Source of the DNA: Branchipolynoe longqiensis | Taxonomy: Eukaryota > Annelida > Polychaeta > Phyllodocida > Polynoidae | Length of the DNA: 64,000 bases | Direction: 5' to 3' | NCBI GenBank assembly: GCA_030323885.1 | Contig: CM059199.1 | Coordinates: forward strand, 37,890,590-37,954,589 | Shown here: one piece after another, positions 1 to 11,190 of the stretch | How the letters are laid out: each line of letters opens with the position of its first letter | Position numbering within the stretch: position 1 is the first letter of the stretch | The notes under the pieces: model-generated | Seen by the model: only the letters and a program-made list of their open reading frames with translations | Told to the model about the DNA's origin: nothing | The model's database searches: none | Program-made: the position numbers and the translations under genes

Positions 1-43
1 CTGACCTAAATACACGTGCTGACGTCATATGAAATTGGTCAAC

Positions 44-111
44 AGGATAGGACATGGACTGGTTAGCATGGCGCCATTGTCGAGTCAAACAAATGACCTC
101 CCAGTCGGCTA
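44..111 (+). repeat. SINE-B body scrap
   Basis: Short pieces resembling the SINE-B body (GGATAGGACATGGACTGGTTAG, then GAGTCAAAC-AAATGAC) occur out of order just before a complete antisense SINE-B. They look like remnants of an older copy that served as target. No gene is seen. Confidence 0.35.
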
Positions 112-122
112 TCCCATGTCTG

Positions 123-471
123 GTTGTTTGGGTGGTTGTGGAGTTTTACGTCTTTGCAACATCTAAGGTCATATCAGGACATGTATCAACTTGTGACAGT
201 GCACACTCATGGCGACTTTATAGTGTTTCCCCACTGGGAGACCAGAGCACCATCACGATGACCTGATATCCTGCTCAGTCACATTATCCTAACACTAAGC
301 CAACTAGTCCTTGCCCTATCCTAATAATGACAAGCGCCTGGCTAGGAAGCGACAAGTAACAATTTCTACGTTATTGGCTTGACTCGACCGGGGTTCGATC
401 CCATGGGTTGGAATCCCATGATCTACCAAAGCGGGAGACAGACGCTCAACTTATTCGTCCATCCCGTCTGG
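123..471 (-). mobile_element. SINE-B, full length, antisense (head i)
   Basis: This is a tRNA-derived SINE read on the minus strand. The left end is the 3' tail (GTTTTACGTC... complement of ...GACGTAAAAC) and the right end is the tRNA-like head with two adjacent B-box-like motifs. A perfect 11-bp target-site duplication, TCCCATGTCTG, lies at 112-122 and 472-482. That fixes both ends and shows retrotransposition. It carries no protein. Confidence 0.9.
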
Positions 472-482
472 TCCCATGTCTG

Positions 483-825
483 ATAGGGCGCACTTTAGAA
501 ATATATACATTATCAAAATTACAATATAATGTTGCCTAATTAAGAGTAACCGACATACAATATCAACGCTAGCCTTATCTTTGACATGTATGTCAACGTG
601 GTCAGAAGTGGCAAAAACATAGCCTTACTTTCTAAAGCGATGCTGGGCAGATTTTTGACGGTGTGCACTCATGCATTACAAGGATACCCGTGACGTCATT
701 CATACATTACATTCAGAGTTTGTTAGTTGTCTCCGGGGACAACGCGACTTTAAATTTAAATCATCGGTTTAACTGAGTCGGAGTTTGAACACACGGGAAA
801 AGCAGCCAAACGCTCAAGGTTACCG
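483..825. other. No gene; unique AT-rich DNA
   Basis: I see no coding region, repeat boundary or RNA gene in this stretch. Confidence 0.5.
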
Positions 826-876
826 ATTCTGTTGGTTGTTGGAGTTTTACGTCCTGGCACCGATTCAGTCATTTCT
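826..876 (-). repeat. SINE-B 3' tail fragment
   Basis: A fragment begins GGTTGTTGGAGTTTTACG and matches only the terminal 3' part of SINE-B in antisense. It is truncated after about 40 bp, and the flank up to 1110 is unique. Confidence 0.6.
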
Positions 877-1119
877 GTTTGATCTCGCTGTACAATAGTA
901 CTAGTAGTCAATAGCCAGTGCTTAGCAGGTCAAATGTTATAACCCCTTACATGAACATTACCGAAGTCTCACCTCTACGGACCACTGGGCACTTTCACTA
1001 ACAAACAAAACTAGTATTTCCACTAAAATACCGATATGATTCTTTTAGATTATTTAATTAATTATGAATACCAGTATTATCGCAATCTAAATGCGTTTGA
1101 ATGCGGGCTCAAGAACTCT

Positions 1120-1536
1120 TAGATAAAAGATTCCCCCCATACTTCCAGTACATGGGTGAAAACCAACCCATTAGAAAAACTGGCGAAGAATTTCGACATT
1201 CTGGGGAAATTAACTGAGCTGGTAAATTCTTAATTTAAGAAGCACAATATATTCTTTATGTACGTCTTCATATTTACCCGCTACTTTTGAGATGGAAAAT
1301 ATAATAAAATATATACTTTAATGCAATTTAAAAGTGAAATCGATGGCGTTCTATGGCCGCCATCTTGTCTTTTTGCATTCTCTCCCATTTCACCAACTCT
1401 GTGCCGATATAAGTATCTATTTGATATTGGAGGCAGGCATTCTACTTCCTGTTCCATACTAAAGCTATTTTCGCCTGTATTTACACTACGTTGTCGTTCA
1501 CCCCGGTACTGGAAGTACGGGTGAATCTTTTATCTA
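1120..1536. mobile_element. 9-bp-TSD TIR element (MITE), copy 1
   Basis: This 417-bp non-autonomous element has terminal inverted repeats starting TAGATAAAAGATTC and is flanked by a perfect 9-bp duplication, AAGAACTCT (1111-1119 and 1537-1545). The interior has no transposase frame; a 67-codon open frame at 1321-1524 is not conserved in the sister copies. A 9-bp duplication fits Mutator-like or Merlin-type transposases, but the autonomous partner is not visible here. Confidence 0.88.
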
Positions 1537-1606
1537 AAGAACTCTATGCATGTCGTCAGTGGGGTGGATCAGCATTCAGTGGACCATGGCGGCAGGATTC
1601 AGTGGC

Positions 1607-1914
1607 TTCTTCGAGTTTTACATCCTGGCAACATCTACGGTCATATTAGGACAAGCACCGACTTGTGACAGTGCGCACTCATGGTGACTTTATAGTGCTG
1701 TCCTAATGGGAAATCAGGCCATCGGCACCATGAACCGATGTCCCACTCACTCAGTCACATTATCCTGACACTGTGCTAACCAATCCTTGCCCTATCCAAT
1801 TAATGCTAAACACCAGGTTAGGAAGCGGTAAGTATCAATTTTTAAATCATTGCTTTGACTCGACTGGGAACCGAACTCCTGACATTCCGCACTACCGATA
1901 CGGCCACCGCGCCC
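1607..1914 (-). mobile_element. SINE-B, antisense (head ii)
   Basis: Tail, body and head are all present in antisense order. The head ends in the complement of CGCGGTGGCCGTATCGGTAG, the second tRNA-like head type. The TSD is not clear. Confidence 0.8.
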
Positions 1915-2290
1915 AATCGGCAAGAATCGAGTCGTTCATTGGCTCCGTCTGGTGACCACGTGGTATGATGGTGACCACGTGGTGTGGCGGGCGCGGCCGG
2001 TAACGCCCTGTAACGCCTATGTAACGCGCATTGTGGCCGGGTTCTGTAACTGTTTCGTTCCATTGGCGGGTGTTGGAGGAGGCGGGGGCGGCCGGGGCAG
2101 GTGACGGACGCCACCGCGGTGCCTTATGGGTAGGCGTTGTAACACTAACTAGTAACAGACTAACACTGAACAGCCCCGACAGGATGCTGTCATGGCGGCT
2201 ACTAGTACTATACAATGCCGGGTCGCGCATGATCGATTCGATTATCAAGTGTTTATATATATAAATTTGCCTACATACAAACAAGGAGAG
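1915..2290. other. GC-rich unique stretch with paired CACGTG palindromes
   Basis: Two copies of GGTGACCACGTGGT (about 1952-1966 and 1970-1983) each contain the palindrome CCACGTGG, an E-box-like motif. They are followed by a run of TAACGC repeats. No supported coding region is seen, and a regulatory role is only a possibility. Confidence 0.3.
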
Positions 2291-3076
2291 AAGCGTCTTG
2301 GCTCAAATCTGGGCCAACACTGGTGAAATATGGCGGCCAAGGGGTGGAGCCGGCACTGGCGCCACTATCGAGTAGTCCCGGGCTCGCAGGCACCGGGCAG
2401 CGATTGGACATTATTAGATATTACAAATATATATACACAATCTCGGAGAATATATTTATTATTAACGTTTACTCCGGCAATTTATATACGCATAATATTA
2501 TTATTATACTCCTTATATATATATATATATATATATAAGCCACTATGGCAACATAAGGATAGACAAACAAACAGGGTTGGGCTGAGTTCATTTATTTTTT
2601 ATCTCTGGCGGAACTAAATGTGCCCCACCTAAAAAAGGAAAACAGTAGCAGAAGTGAGACCGTTTCAGTGACATTTCCGCGCGACACAGGTAGCGCCCCA
2701 TACACGCGCGCATAAACAAGGTAGGTGCGCCACTCTTAATACTAGATTTCGAAGTACACATACAATAATAATAATAATTAACCTTTGATTTGGCTTCGTT
2801 CTTTATATTATTATAATCCATTATAATACACATATATATATATATATCCTCCGGTGCGACTGACACTGATCAACATCTGGGGGGGGGGGCGAGATGGTGC
2901 CACCGGTAGAGTGTTGTATCTTACAGAGGATAACAATAATAATAATAAGTAATATTCCCTTACGTATCTATATACTCGAAAAATACGCTATACATCATAT
3001 ATATATATATATACACACACACATCAGAATGCGGCACCCCATATGTTTCAACACTGTTGTGTCTATTAAATTGTCA
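2291..3076. other. Low-complexity AT-rich DNA; no gene
   Basis: The stretch contains (TA)n at about 2513-2537, 2831-2847 and 2998-3012, (AAT)n at 2764-2780, and a poly-G run at 2880-2890. No gene is seen. Confidence 0.6.
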
Positions 3077-3077
3077 C

Positions 3078-3705
3078 CGAACGCCATGGCTAAATCGGTA
3101 AGAGTGCAGGCTTCTTGTGTAGAAGGTCAGGAATTTGAATTCCGGCTGAGTTAAACCAATGACTTACCAAATTTATACTTGTCGCTACCTACCTTAGCAT
3201 TCAAAATTACTGGGATAGGACAAGGACTGGCTAGGTCAGTGTCAATGACTGGTTAGCTCAGTGTCAGGATAGTGTGACTGAGTGGGAAATCAGGTTGTGC
3301 ACCTGGTCTCTTATGGCTGGCGCACACCTCCCGTTTACGATTCGCGCACTAAAACTCGCGAACTGACCCGACCCGCTTAAAACTGAAAACGGGCCGATTC
3401 GTTTTTCGAATCGCGAATCGCGAATCGCAATCGTAAACGGCCGCTTTTAGCACTAAAAACTGAGTTTTATGCGCGAATCGCAATCGCTAGGTGTGCACGG
3501 GGGGCGCACACCTAGCGATTTTTGTGCGCGAAACGGGCAGTTTTACATCGTAAACGGTAGGTGGGTGCGCACAGACGGGAGGTGTGTGCCAGCCATTAGT
3601 GGGACAGTACTATAAAGTCACCAATAGTGGACGCTGTCATCAGTTGGTACCTGTCCTGATAGTGATATGACCTTAGATATTGCCAGGACGTAAAACCCCA
3701 AACAA
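3078..3705 (+). mobile_element. SINE-B interrupted by a Harbinger-type MITE
   Basis: The tRNA-like head and body run from 3078 to 3313. The 3' body and tail (AGTACTATAAAGTCACC...GCCAGGACGTAAAAC) resume at 3596. The missing junction is restored exactly by removing the 3314-3595 insertion plus one TTA copy, so the SINE is the older layer. Confidence 0.85.
3314..3595. mobile_element. PIF/Harbinger-type MITE in a SINE-B
   Basis: This 282-bp element has terminal inverted repeats TGGCTGGCGCACACCTCCCG and the complement at the right end, flanked by TTA on both sides (3311-3313 and 3596-3598). A 3-bp TTA/TAA duplication is the hallmark of PIF/Harbinger. The interior is CpG-rich with many CGAATCGCGAATCGC repeats. 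No transposase is present. Confidence 0.88.
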
Positions 3706-3713
3706 ACAAATTA

Positions 3714-3957
3714 AGTGGTGTTCTCTGTGGCGGTGTGGTTAGATGTCTGGCCTTTTTCCCAGGTCAGACTCCTAATCTGAAGGTCGGTTGTTCGATTCCC
3801 CATGCCCCCATCTCTGCCAATTTGGATTTCCACCACTGTGTATAACGTACAGTGTAATCAAAGGCCAGTTGCTCTCCTTTGTCCAGCATTGAAAACGAGC
3901 ACCCTGACAGGAGCTTATACGTTATGGGCAGAGTAAATACCTCGTCAATAATTAAGA
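3714..3957 (+). mobile_element. SINE-C with LINE-like 3' tail
   Basis: A tRNA-like head (GTGGTTAGA...GGTTGTTCGATTCCCC, with a recognisable B box) is followed by a body and a tail CCAGCATTGAAAACGAGC...TTATGGGCAGAGTAAATAC. The tail matches the 3' end of the LINE fragment at about 39925-40015 (minus strand). This indicates that the SINE uses that LINE's machinery. Confidence 0.75.
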
Positions 3958-3969
3958 AACACCAAAAAA

Positions 3970-4100
3970 AACATGTCTATGTGGTGTGGGAGGTTAAAAA
4001 TCCCTTGGGTCAGTAAAAGTGTAGGCTTGGGCTTTCTATCAACAAACTTTCTATCAACAGACTTATCCATGATAGGCAGTATAAATCTTCAAGAGGAAAA
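3970..4100 (+). repeat. SINE-C alternative 3' part
   Basis: CATGTCTATGTGGTGTGGG...GGCAGTATAAATCTTCAAG matches the 3' half of the SINE-C copy at 37801-38150. Here it is separated from its head by the LINE-like tail, so this locus is a composite of two SINE-C ends. Confidence 0.65.
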
Positions 4101-4390
4101 AGAAAAAGGGAAAAAAAGTTGACTTAGTATTCCACTATATGCAGCAATGAGGGTGTGGTGGAGTCCTCCCGATTCCATCTGCAACTCATTATTAAATTTG
4201 TTAGAGAAACTGGCTTTTACCAAAAGTTCTTTTTCCATTTTTAACTTGAAAATTCTTTTACTGTTGATTTGATTGATCATATGCCACTTGTGATTTCACC
4301 ACAGTTGAATGGTCTTTTGGTATACATATCTGTGCTATTAAGTAATTTTTTTTTAGTTGGATATGTTTAACCCCTGTATGCCCCCCCCCC
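4101..4390. other. No gene; AT-rich
   Basis: Nothing recognisable apart from a poly-C run at 4381-4393. Confidence 0.5.
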
Positions 4391-4452
4391 CCCAATAGCC
4401 GATGTTTACTTTTTGTGCTGGGGGTCGTTAAACAAGCAAACAAACAAACAAA
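4391..4452 (+). repeat. SINE-A-related 3' tail fragment
   Basis: CAATAGCCGATGTTTAC...GTGCTGGGGGTCGTTAAAC with an (AAAC)n end matches the 3' tail of a widespread mollusc SINE related to SINE-A. The head and body are missing. Confidence 0.65.
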
Positions 4453-4499
4453 AGCCACTGCAATGAGCATTGCCTTTCGCTCCCACAGTCCTTCACGCC

Positions 4500-5098
4500 T
4501 CTAACCTCATATCGGGCAATAACTGCTTTATCAACGCGCAATATTCTTATCTGACGCAATAAATGATCAAAGCTTTTACAAATCTAAATGCACACTCACA
4601 CTCACACACATACGCGGGCCTGTTGTCTTTATACTTATACTGTCCGATCTTTTACACAGGCGGCGGCTGCTCCTTCTACTTCTACACCAAACCATCCCCA
4701 CCTTATATCATTCTAAATTACCCATTACATAACTACAGCGAATTGGGTCCAGTCCAGCCCTGCCCAGCATAGCCCAGCCCAACCCCACCCAGCACGGCTC
4801 TGCACAACCCAGCACAGACCCAGGACGCTGCCTCGAGCTCTGACAGCCTCACTTTGAAGTGTTTATGGTTCATCAGATATCCGCAATATAAAAACGGTCT
4901 TCGCACTTTGTATTGCCTGCCTGAAAGCGATGCTGTTTGAAGGCGGGCTGCGCATCACCTGACCAGGGAGCTTTGGGTGTGGACTTGGACAAAGAATGCC
5001 TCAGGGGTGGAGTTGGGGGTGGGGGGGGGGGGGTTCTGAGCCATAGTGCATTGGCTTTAAACTTAAAGGGGCAGTAACTAACATAACCAGCATAACTT
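4500..5098. other. No gene; degenerate simple repeats
   Basis: The stretch holds an (AC)n-like segment near 4590-4610, a degenerate CCCAGCC/CCCAGCA tract at 4748-4826, and a poly-G run near 5021-5032. No coding evidence. Confidence 0.5.
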
Positions 5099-5612
5099 GG
5101 TTGGTTGTTGGAATTTTACGTCCTAGCAACATCTAAGGTAGCACACACACACAAAAAACCCAAAACCCAAAAAGTAAACAATAGTAACGTAGCTACTAAC
5201 AGCTAAGATGTTCCTAGGATGTAAAACAACAACAAACACACTAACAGCTAAGATGACAAGGCAACTACCAAATTGAGGCTATTGCTGTTCAGTGATGGAA
5301 ACAAGCCGCGATGCGACTTACTCATTATGGACAGGGTAAATAAACCATCACACGCACACAACAACAAACATTCATATCAGGACGGGTACCGACTTGTGAC
5401 AGTGTGCACTTGTGGAGACTTTATTGTGCTCTCCCACTGGGAAATTGACCTGATATCCCACTCAGTCATATTATCCTAACACTGAGCTAACTAATCCTTT
5501 GCCTATCATATTATAGCCGAACACCAAGCTAGGAAGCGACAAGTATAAATTTGTTAAGTTATTGATTTGACTCGACCAGCAATCAAATTCCCGATCTCCC
5601 TTATGCCAGCAT
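5099..5612 (-). mobile_element. SINE-B, antisense, disrupted
   Basis: The tail begins at 5099 (GGTTGGTTGTTGGAATTTTAC) and breaks off near 5138. The body resumes at about 5370 (TCATATCAGGACGGG) and continues into the head by 5612. The gap contains a short LINE-like tail (GGAAACAAG...TTATGGACAGGGTAAATA, about 5296-5343), suggesting a second retroelement inserted into the SINE. Confidence 0.65.
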
Positions 5613-6388
5613 GTCCGGGATCCAGCATAACTTTACTTTTTCACGATTATTATCATTTGAATATGCAACCTATTCTGTAGGATTTCAAATTTTATAGTAA
5701 AAACGTTTTGGGTTCTGTACCCAGGGCTCATGGGAACCCATTGGTAACAATTTATTTGGTTCAGTGAAGCAGGTGATGGGAACGAAGTCTTCATAGGATA
5801 TTCATGTGAAACACAATTTCAGTTCCATTGTTTTTTACAGCACAATAATGACATGTTACTGGAAACGATCGTTACCATGAAATCCTATATGTTGAATATA
5901 ACTACCGTTTATGTTCCAATAGACGCGTGCACTGCACAAGTGCAGACACATGAATGCGCGTCAATTCAAAGTTAAAGAATTTCATGGATTTGTTTTTGTC
6001 GTGGCTCTGAAATAAAGTAGGATTGTCTTATTTTATGTGCATTCAGTCTGAATATGATTGTAAATTTATGCATGCTTTCAATCTTGAAATGGGGTGTGTG
6101 CTTCTATTGGGACATATCCGGTAATCATAATTGAAGCAACCTTTTCTTGGGGATTATGTTGGGCTCAATTAACCCTTTGACTATTACTGTATTAGAATCA
6201 TTCATCTGTTATGACATTTCTCAGATGTTACATGACAGGAATTCCTTACATCGTTCAATAGGCTTTCTCTATTTAACAAAACTGGAACATATTTAGGCTC
6301 TTGAAGCACTAGTTATAAAGAAGGTTTCTAAAGAAGCAGTTCAATGCTACATAATTTTCCATGGAAAGTATTACAAAGAGTACTTGGG
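5613..6388. other. Unique AT-rich DNA; no gene recognised
   Basis: No repeat boundary or open frame of note is seen. An AATAAA sits near 6011, but no upstream exon can be supported. Confidence 0.5.
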
Positions 6389-6389
6389 G

Positions 6390-6725
6390 AGCGGGATGTA
6401 GCTCAGGCTGTAGAGTGTCCACCTGTGAATGTGTGGGTCATTCAATCGATCTTGCTCAGTGGAGACATTTACAGTTTGGGCTATTTTCCGTTCCAACCAG
6501 AGGTCCACAACTAGTTCATCAAAGGTGGTGGTATGTGCTGTCCTGTCTGTGGGAAAGTGCATATAAAAGACCCCTTGCTGTTTATCGGAAAGAGTAGCCT
6601 ATGTGGTGGCAGCGGGTTTCCTCCAAAGAAATATGTCAGAATGACCATATGTTTGATATCCAATAGCCGATGATAAAAATCAATGTGCTCTAGAGGGGTC
6701 GTTAAATAAAAGAAACTTTCTTTTT
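6390..6725 (+). mobile_element. SINE-A, full length
   Basis: The head GGGATGTAGCTCAGGCTGTAG resembles a tRNA A-box region. Then come the conserved core AAAGACCCCTTGCTG and the tail CAATAGCCGATGATAAAAATC...GTCGTTAAATAAAAG. An approximate repeat ACAAAGA flanks it (near 6373 and 6727), a possible TSD. The open frame across it has no biological meaning. Confidence 0.85.
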
Positions 6726-6823
6726 CACAAAGAATATTAACAACTATTACAAAATTCGAAGCCACTTTACAAGGTCTGTAGTTCCACCTTTCTCTTCCTT
6801 ACATGCCATCACAGGTTGGCTTA

Positions 6824-7168
6824 AGCTAAGATTTCTTATATGCGGTATGCGAATGGGAGGATTCCTTCTATGCAGTAAGCGGCATGCGTCTCCCCACCAC
6901 CACCACTACCATATGTTTCCCATCCGCACCCCTTTGTATGACCGTTCCGTAATGATCAGTCGCCTCTCCTAGTCTAAAACTAATGGACACATGCGACTGA
7001 GGTTTCGATTCGCATACCGCATGCCGCACCGATTGCTACAGGGACCGATCGAGTTGCCGCATTCGCATACTGCGTGTAAGGAATGTAGCCCATTGACTTC
7101 AAGGCGTTTAGATTTTTTGCTGCATTCGCATACCGCATGCCACATGCCATGTGTAAGGAATCTTAGCT
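6824..7168. mobile_element. Harbinger-type MITE (AGCTAAGATTYCTTA)
   Basis: A 345-bp element with inverted ends AGCTAAGATTTCTTA / complement of TAAGGAATCTTAGCT, flanked by TTA (6821-6823 and 7169-7171). The subterminal DNA holds several GCATGCGG/CCGCATGC motifs, like the larger relative at 30436-32213. No transposase. Confidence 0.83.
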
Positions 7169-7171
7169 TTA

Positions 7172-7638
7172 TTTGGGCTCTAAGCCAATAGGCAGCGATG
7201 GATCTGTTCAGGACCATTACACTGTGTTTATTTTTATTGTTGTCAATATAGGTTAATTATTGGATAAGACCATTTGTCAGCGGCGTAACACTTGTCTTCT
7301 GACCATGTGATAATACAGTTTCTTTTACTATATGTATCTGTAGTCGTCTATTGCCATCAGCAGTCAGCCAAAGGCTGACTACTGATGGCAATATCATAAA
7401 TGCACGCATAAATGGCAATATTTCTCACTACAAGACTTCCATCTGGTATGGTTTGAAAATGTAGATATGATGTAGTAATTATATGTTGTAGTATACATTA
7501 AAATTAAACAAAATTTAAGTGTGATTGGGATGTACAAATGGCTGAATCTGCCATGGGCATTTACATGTTTGCAAGTGTAGTGTGAGGTTGAACATGCTGG
7601 GGTTGGGTTATGGGAGGTGGGATGGGTGGGTTGTAATC

Positions 7639-7640
<2 letters not shown>
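7172..7640. other. Unique DNA with one near-perfect hairpin
   Basis: Two 20-bp arms at 7350-7369 and 7373-7392 (ATTGCCATCAGCAGTCAGCC and its complement with one mismatch) are separated by AAA. No gene is seen. Confidence 0.5.

Positions 7641-7676
<36 letters not shown>
7641..7676. repeat. (AT)n microsatellite
   Basis: About 17 TA dinucleotides in tandem. Confidence 0.95.
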
Positions 7677-7677
<1 letters not shown>

Positions 7678-7779
7678 ATTAGATCACTCAGTTATGGAGT
7701 GGTAGGTGCGTTTCACAGGTGTGTATACCTTCAGTGTGGAATTACCTAATTGTCATTTTATTGGGGATATCATTTTGAT

Positions 7780-7850
7780 ATGCCTCTTCTCCCTCTTCTC
7801 CCTCTTCTCCCTCTTCTCCACCCCTCGCCCTCCTCCTCCTCGTTCACCCA
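7780..7850. repeat. CTTCTCCCT minisatellite
   Basis: Tandem 9-bp CTTCTCCCT units run from about 7780 to 7818, grading into C/T-rich DNA. The local open frame is an artefact of this repeat. Confidence 0.85.
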
Positions 7851-8444
7851 GCGCATACCCAAGGCTCTATTTATCAAGGTAGGATTGAGTCCCCCCCCCC
7901 TGTGTATTGCAATAGAGCATGCTTACACCTGAACCTGTTGTGGTGAGGCAGTGGCATCTTCCACGATGCTAGTTTCCCGCCTTTTTTTAAAGGTTTGATC
8001 TGTTCTCATTTCTGCTATGTATAGGGATGAGAATTTGTCACCCATTGGCACTTTCCCGAATTGTTGGCATTGATCCACCAGAGGGGGGGGGAGGGGGGAG
8101 AGGTAAGGGATCGCGCCCCCTAATCGACGATTGATGTAAGACTAGGAACCGAGAAGGCGCCAGTTCCGGCTAGTGGAGACTCACGGAACTAACCAGGCAA
8201 ATTCATTTTGGTGTGCATATCTAATGTAGCAGTCACACTACAACGACAAGGGGGTGACGACAGCCCATCGACTTGGATTTTGTGAAAACCCGACGACATA
8301 TGCAAATTCGGGCCAAGTTGGACGACAATCGGACGACATCCGGCCGACAGCCCGATGACATCGGGACGACAGCGGGACGACAGTGTCTGTGTGTGTGACT
8401 CTTTGTCTCTGTGCATGTCTCTATGTATGTACGAAAGCAGTTTC

Positions 8445-8588
8445 CATGAGAAATATGAAGAATGGGACGGTGCAAACATGTAGGTTTATGCGGCGGACCT
8501 GTTAGGAGGCAGTCTTCATGAGAAATATGAAGAATGGGACGGTGCAAACATGTAGGTATATGCGGCGGACCTGTTAGGAAGCAGTCTT
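8445..8588 (+). repeat. 72-bp tandem unit, two copies, inside element D
   Basis: CATGAGAAATATGAAGAATG recurs at 8445 and 8517, and the unit end recurs at 8589, giving an exact 72-bp period. The unit contains CGGCGGACCTGTTAGGA. Further copies lie at about 8967-9135, and inverted copies lie in another element at about 31054-31530. Confidence 0.9.
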
Positions 8589-8966
8589 CATGACTCCAAG
8601 CATTGTTTATCCCATCATTACTAACAACCTACTTACTCAAACTACTTCATGTAGTCAAAAAACACACCTGAGGTATTAACCTTTTAAGCATAACCCTATA
8701 AGCTAACCACACTCTATCTAACAGAATAAACAAACCATTCTACTAACACTCACTCCATCTCAAAATGTTAATCCAACAACATGATAGTTTTGCAATTCAC
8801 AACATAGTAGGCATACAAACCTATGAAGGAAAACTATGCACCTAACCACTCCGTAATGTAAAGGTCTAATCAATACACATGTATGTATCAAGTGTGTAAG
8901 AATACAACATATAACTGCTATATTTACTATATAACTATATTTACAAAAAAAAAGAAGAAAAAAGAG

Positions 8967-9135
8967 AAATATGAAGAATGGGACGCTGCAAACATGTAGG
9001 TATATGCAGCGGACCTGTTAGGAAGCAGTCTTCATGAGAAATATGAAGAATGGGACGGTGCAAACCTATATGATATAGGTATATGGGGTGGACCTGTTAG
9101 GAAGCAGTCTTCATGAGAAATATGAAGAATGGGAC
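8967..9135 (+). repeat. 72-bp tandem unit, second block
   Basis: One further 72-bp unit, one variant unit and a partial unit lie just inside the right subterminal region of element D. The second full unit carries a small local change (CTATATGATATAGG). Confidence 0.88.
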
Positions 9136-9420
9136 GGAGAGAGAAGCGACGACAGCTTAACGACAAAGACGACACCTTAACGACAAAGACAACACTGTAC
9201 CGACACCGTATCGACAGCCAAGCGACATCGGCTGTCGTCGAAGTTTTTCAACATGTCCAAAAAGCCGACGACAACCCGGCGACAGTCGAGAAACTGAAGG
9301 TGTCATGGCGACACCTCCGTGACAATTAGGCGACAGCCGAGCGACACCCGACGACAGACCGGAAGTCGCTGTCGCTGGTCTGTCGTCGCCCCTTGTCGTC
9401 GTAGTGTGACTGCAACATAA

Positions 9421-9600
9421 TTTCTGACACCATAGGCTTGATCAATTAAAGGATTCTATTTAGTTTGACTCAGCATTCCTTTTGAAGTTCTATATAGCAA
9501 AAGATGCGTGCTAAGTGCACAGGTATCTCAGTTGTATGAGTAGAATAACAAGCTAAATAGTATTTTGGTTTCGAAAAGTTGCTGCTTTAGTGGACTGTCG
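9421..9600. repeat. TTAA element, diverged half
   Basis: The sequence TTTCTGACACCATAGGCTTG...GTGGACTGTC follows the right half of the TTAA-family consensus with many substitutions. It directly abuts element D. Confidence 0.55.
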
Positions 9601-9604
9601 GTTT

Positions 9605-10540
9605 ATTCCTGCACTGGTCAGTTTAAGTGGACGGGTCGCCTGCCTGTTAGCTCCCACCCTGCCTGCTTGGTCTCGCCATCTTCCCAGCCTACCCTGCCAC
9701 ATCCCCGAACGCCTGCAGAGGTCCCGCCACACTCCGGCCACACCCGCCGTCCCTCTCCCTGCCCCCTCCCTGCCACACTCCCTGGCCACAGCCAGCTGCC
9801 TTGTCCCGCCCTCTCATCCCGCCTGCTCTGCCACAACCGCCTGTCTGGTCCCGCCCTCTCCCCGGCCTGCCTGGCCACACTTCCGGGCCTGGCCACACTT
9901 CCGGACCACAACTGCTTGCTTGGTCCCTCCTCCGCCCCCCCCCCCCCCTTCCCCCACCTGCCCTGCCGCATCTCTCCGGCCACAACGGCCTGCCTGGTCC
10001 CGCCATCTCCCCCGGCCTTCCCTGCCTCACACCCCGGCCACAACGGCCTGCCTGGCCCCGCCCTCTCCCCGGCCTGCCCTGCTTCACCCCTCTACCCCAC
10101 CTGCGGGCCATACCGGCCTGCCTTCTCCCGCCCTCTCACCAAGCCTGCTCTGCCGCAACCCCTTCCCACCGCCCGGACACAACCGCCTGCCTGGTCCCGC
10201 GCTCCCCCCTCCCCCCCTTCCCCTTATCCCCTCCCTCCCCTCTCCCTCCCCTCCCCTCCCCTCCCCTCCCCTCCCCTCCCCCCCCTCCCCTCCCTCCCTC
10301 CCCTCCTCCCCTCCCCCTCCCCCCTCCCTCCCCTCCTCTCCTCCTCCTCCCCTTCCCTTCCTCTCCTCTCCTCCCTCTCCTCTCCTCTCTCTCCTCTCCT
10401 CTCCTACTCCTCTCACTCCTCTCCCTCCCCTCTCCCCCCCTCCCCTCCCCTCCCTCCCCTCCCCTCCTCCCGCCCTTCCGCCTTCCCGCCTTCCCGCCTC
10501 GCCGTCTCATCTTCATCAGCTCCCACCAGTCTCCGCCCCG
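9605..10540. repeat. C/T-rich minisatellite and homopyrimidine tract
   Basis: From 9650 to 10200 there are degenerate units of the type GCCTGCCTGGTCCCGCCCTC and CGGCCACAAC. From 10205 to 10490 the strand is almost pure (C)nT. The frames of 290-352 codons across it, and those on the other strand, are Pro/Ser- or Gly/Arg-rich by composition alone and are not genes. The tract could form triplex DNA or, on the minus strand, G-quadruplexes. Confidence 0.85.
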
Positions 10541-10800
10541 TTCGTCCCCGCGGGGGATGTTTTTGACGGGAGTCCCGGGGTGTTTAGTACCGTCGCTCTC
10601 CCATCACTCACCCGGCCCCGACCACTCTGTACCCCCCTCTTACCCTGACAGCTGTGGGCGTTCTGTTGCGTAACCTTACCGTCACCCCCTATACCCACCC
10701 GTATGCAGTTACCTGTGCCGGGCCGGTTTACTGTCACTTAGCAGACTCATGGAAGCTTCCAACTATTAAAATAATAATAGTGGAAAACTTAGTTTTGTGA
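10541..10800. other. No gene recognised
   Basis: Moderately GC-rich unique DNA without a supported feature. Confidence 0.4.
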
Positions 10801-10804
10801 ATGG

Positions 10805-11190
10805 CATATGTTGTACATGTCTGTATTGTATATATTGCATATATTGCATATAATATATACGAATCAAGGACCAGCCATATATATATATATATGTGTGTGA
10901 AATATAAGGATTATATGTATGTAAATTGGCAGTGCTGCTTTTATTATTATTTATTCCCTTTTTCTACGCTAATATGTGATATTTACATTCGCTCCACATA
11001 TTACTTGCTGAGCATCACCGTCATTTCCGGTGCTGATCCGCCCCCACATCGCTATTTGCATGAAGAGTTATATATATATAAATTCCTCCAGTGTGTGTGG
11101 CGTGAGGGGGCCACCCATACACAGCTCCCAACAGCGGGGGGTGGGGGGGGGACTCCACCAATGCGGCAATGGAGAAAGTAGCAAAGTATA
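10805..11190 (+). repeat. Duplicated segment, copy 1
   Basis: The stretch ATATACGAATCAAGGACCAG...GCGGCAATGGAGAAAGTAGC recurs at 12115-12445 in the same orientation with high similarity by eye. It includes a CCTCCAGTGTGTGTGGC block that also occurs at 11517 and, diverged, at 17461. Confidence 0.8.

Larger units (their letters stand above)
8225..9417. mobile_element. Large Harbinger-type TIR element D, copy 1, with satellite cargo
   Basis: The inverted ends share TGTAGCAGTCACACTAC and a long CGACGACA-rich subterminal region. The flanks are TAA (8222-8224 and 9418-9420), as in PIF/Harbinger. Inside, in order: a short TGTCTCTG microsatellite (8384-8432), two full 72-bp units (8445-8588), about 370 bp of unique DNA, and two more 72-bp units (about 8967-9135). 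No transposase. A sister copy lies at 58057-59603. Confidence 0.88.

Noticed and set aside
9565..10673. Three overlapping frames of 290-352 codons, Pro/Ser-rich
   Set aside because: They lie in a C/T-rich minisatellite and are open in all three frames because the tract has almost no A; no domain, no start context, no splice support.
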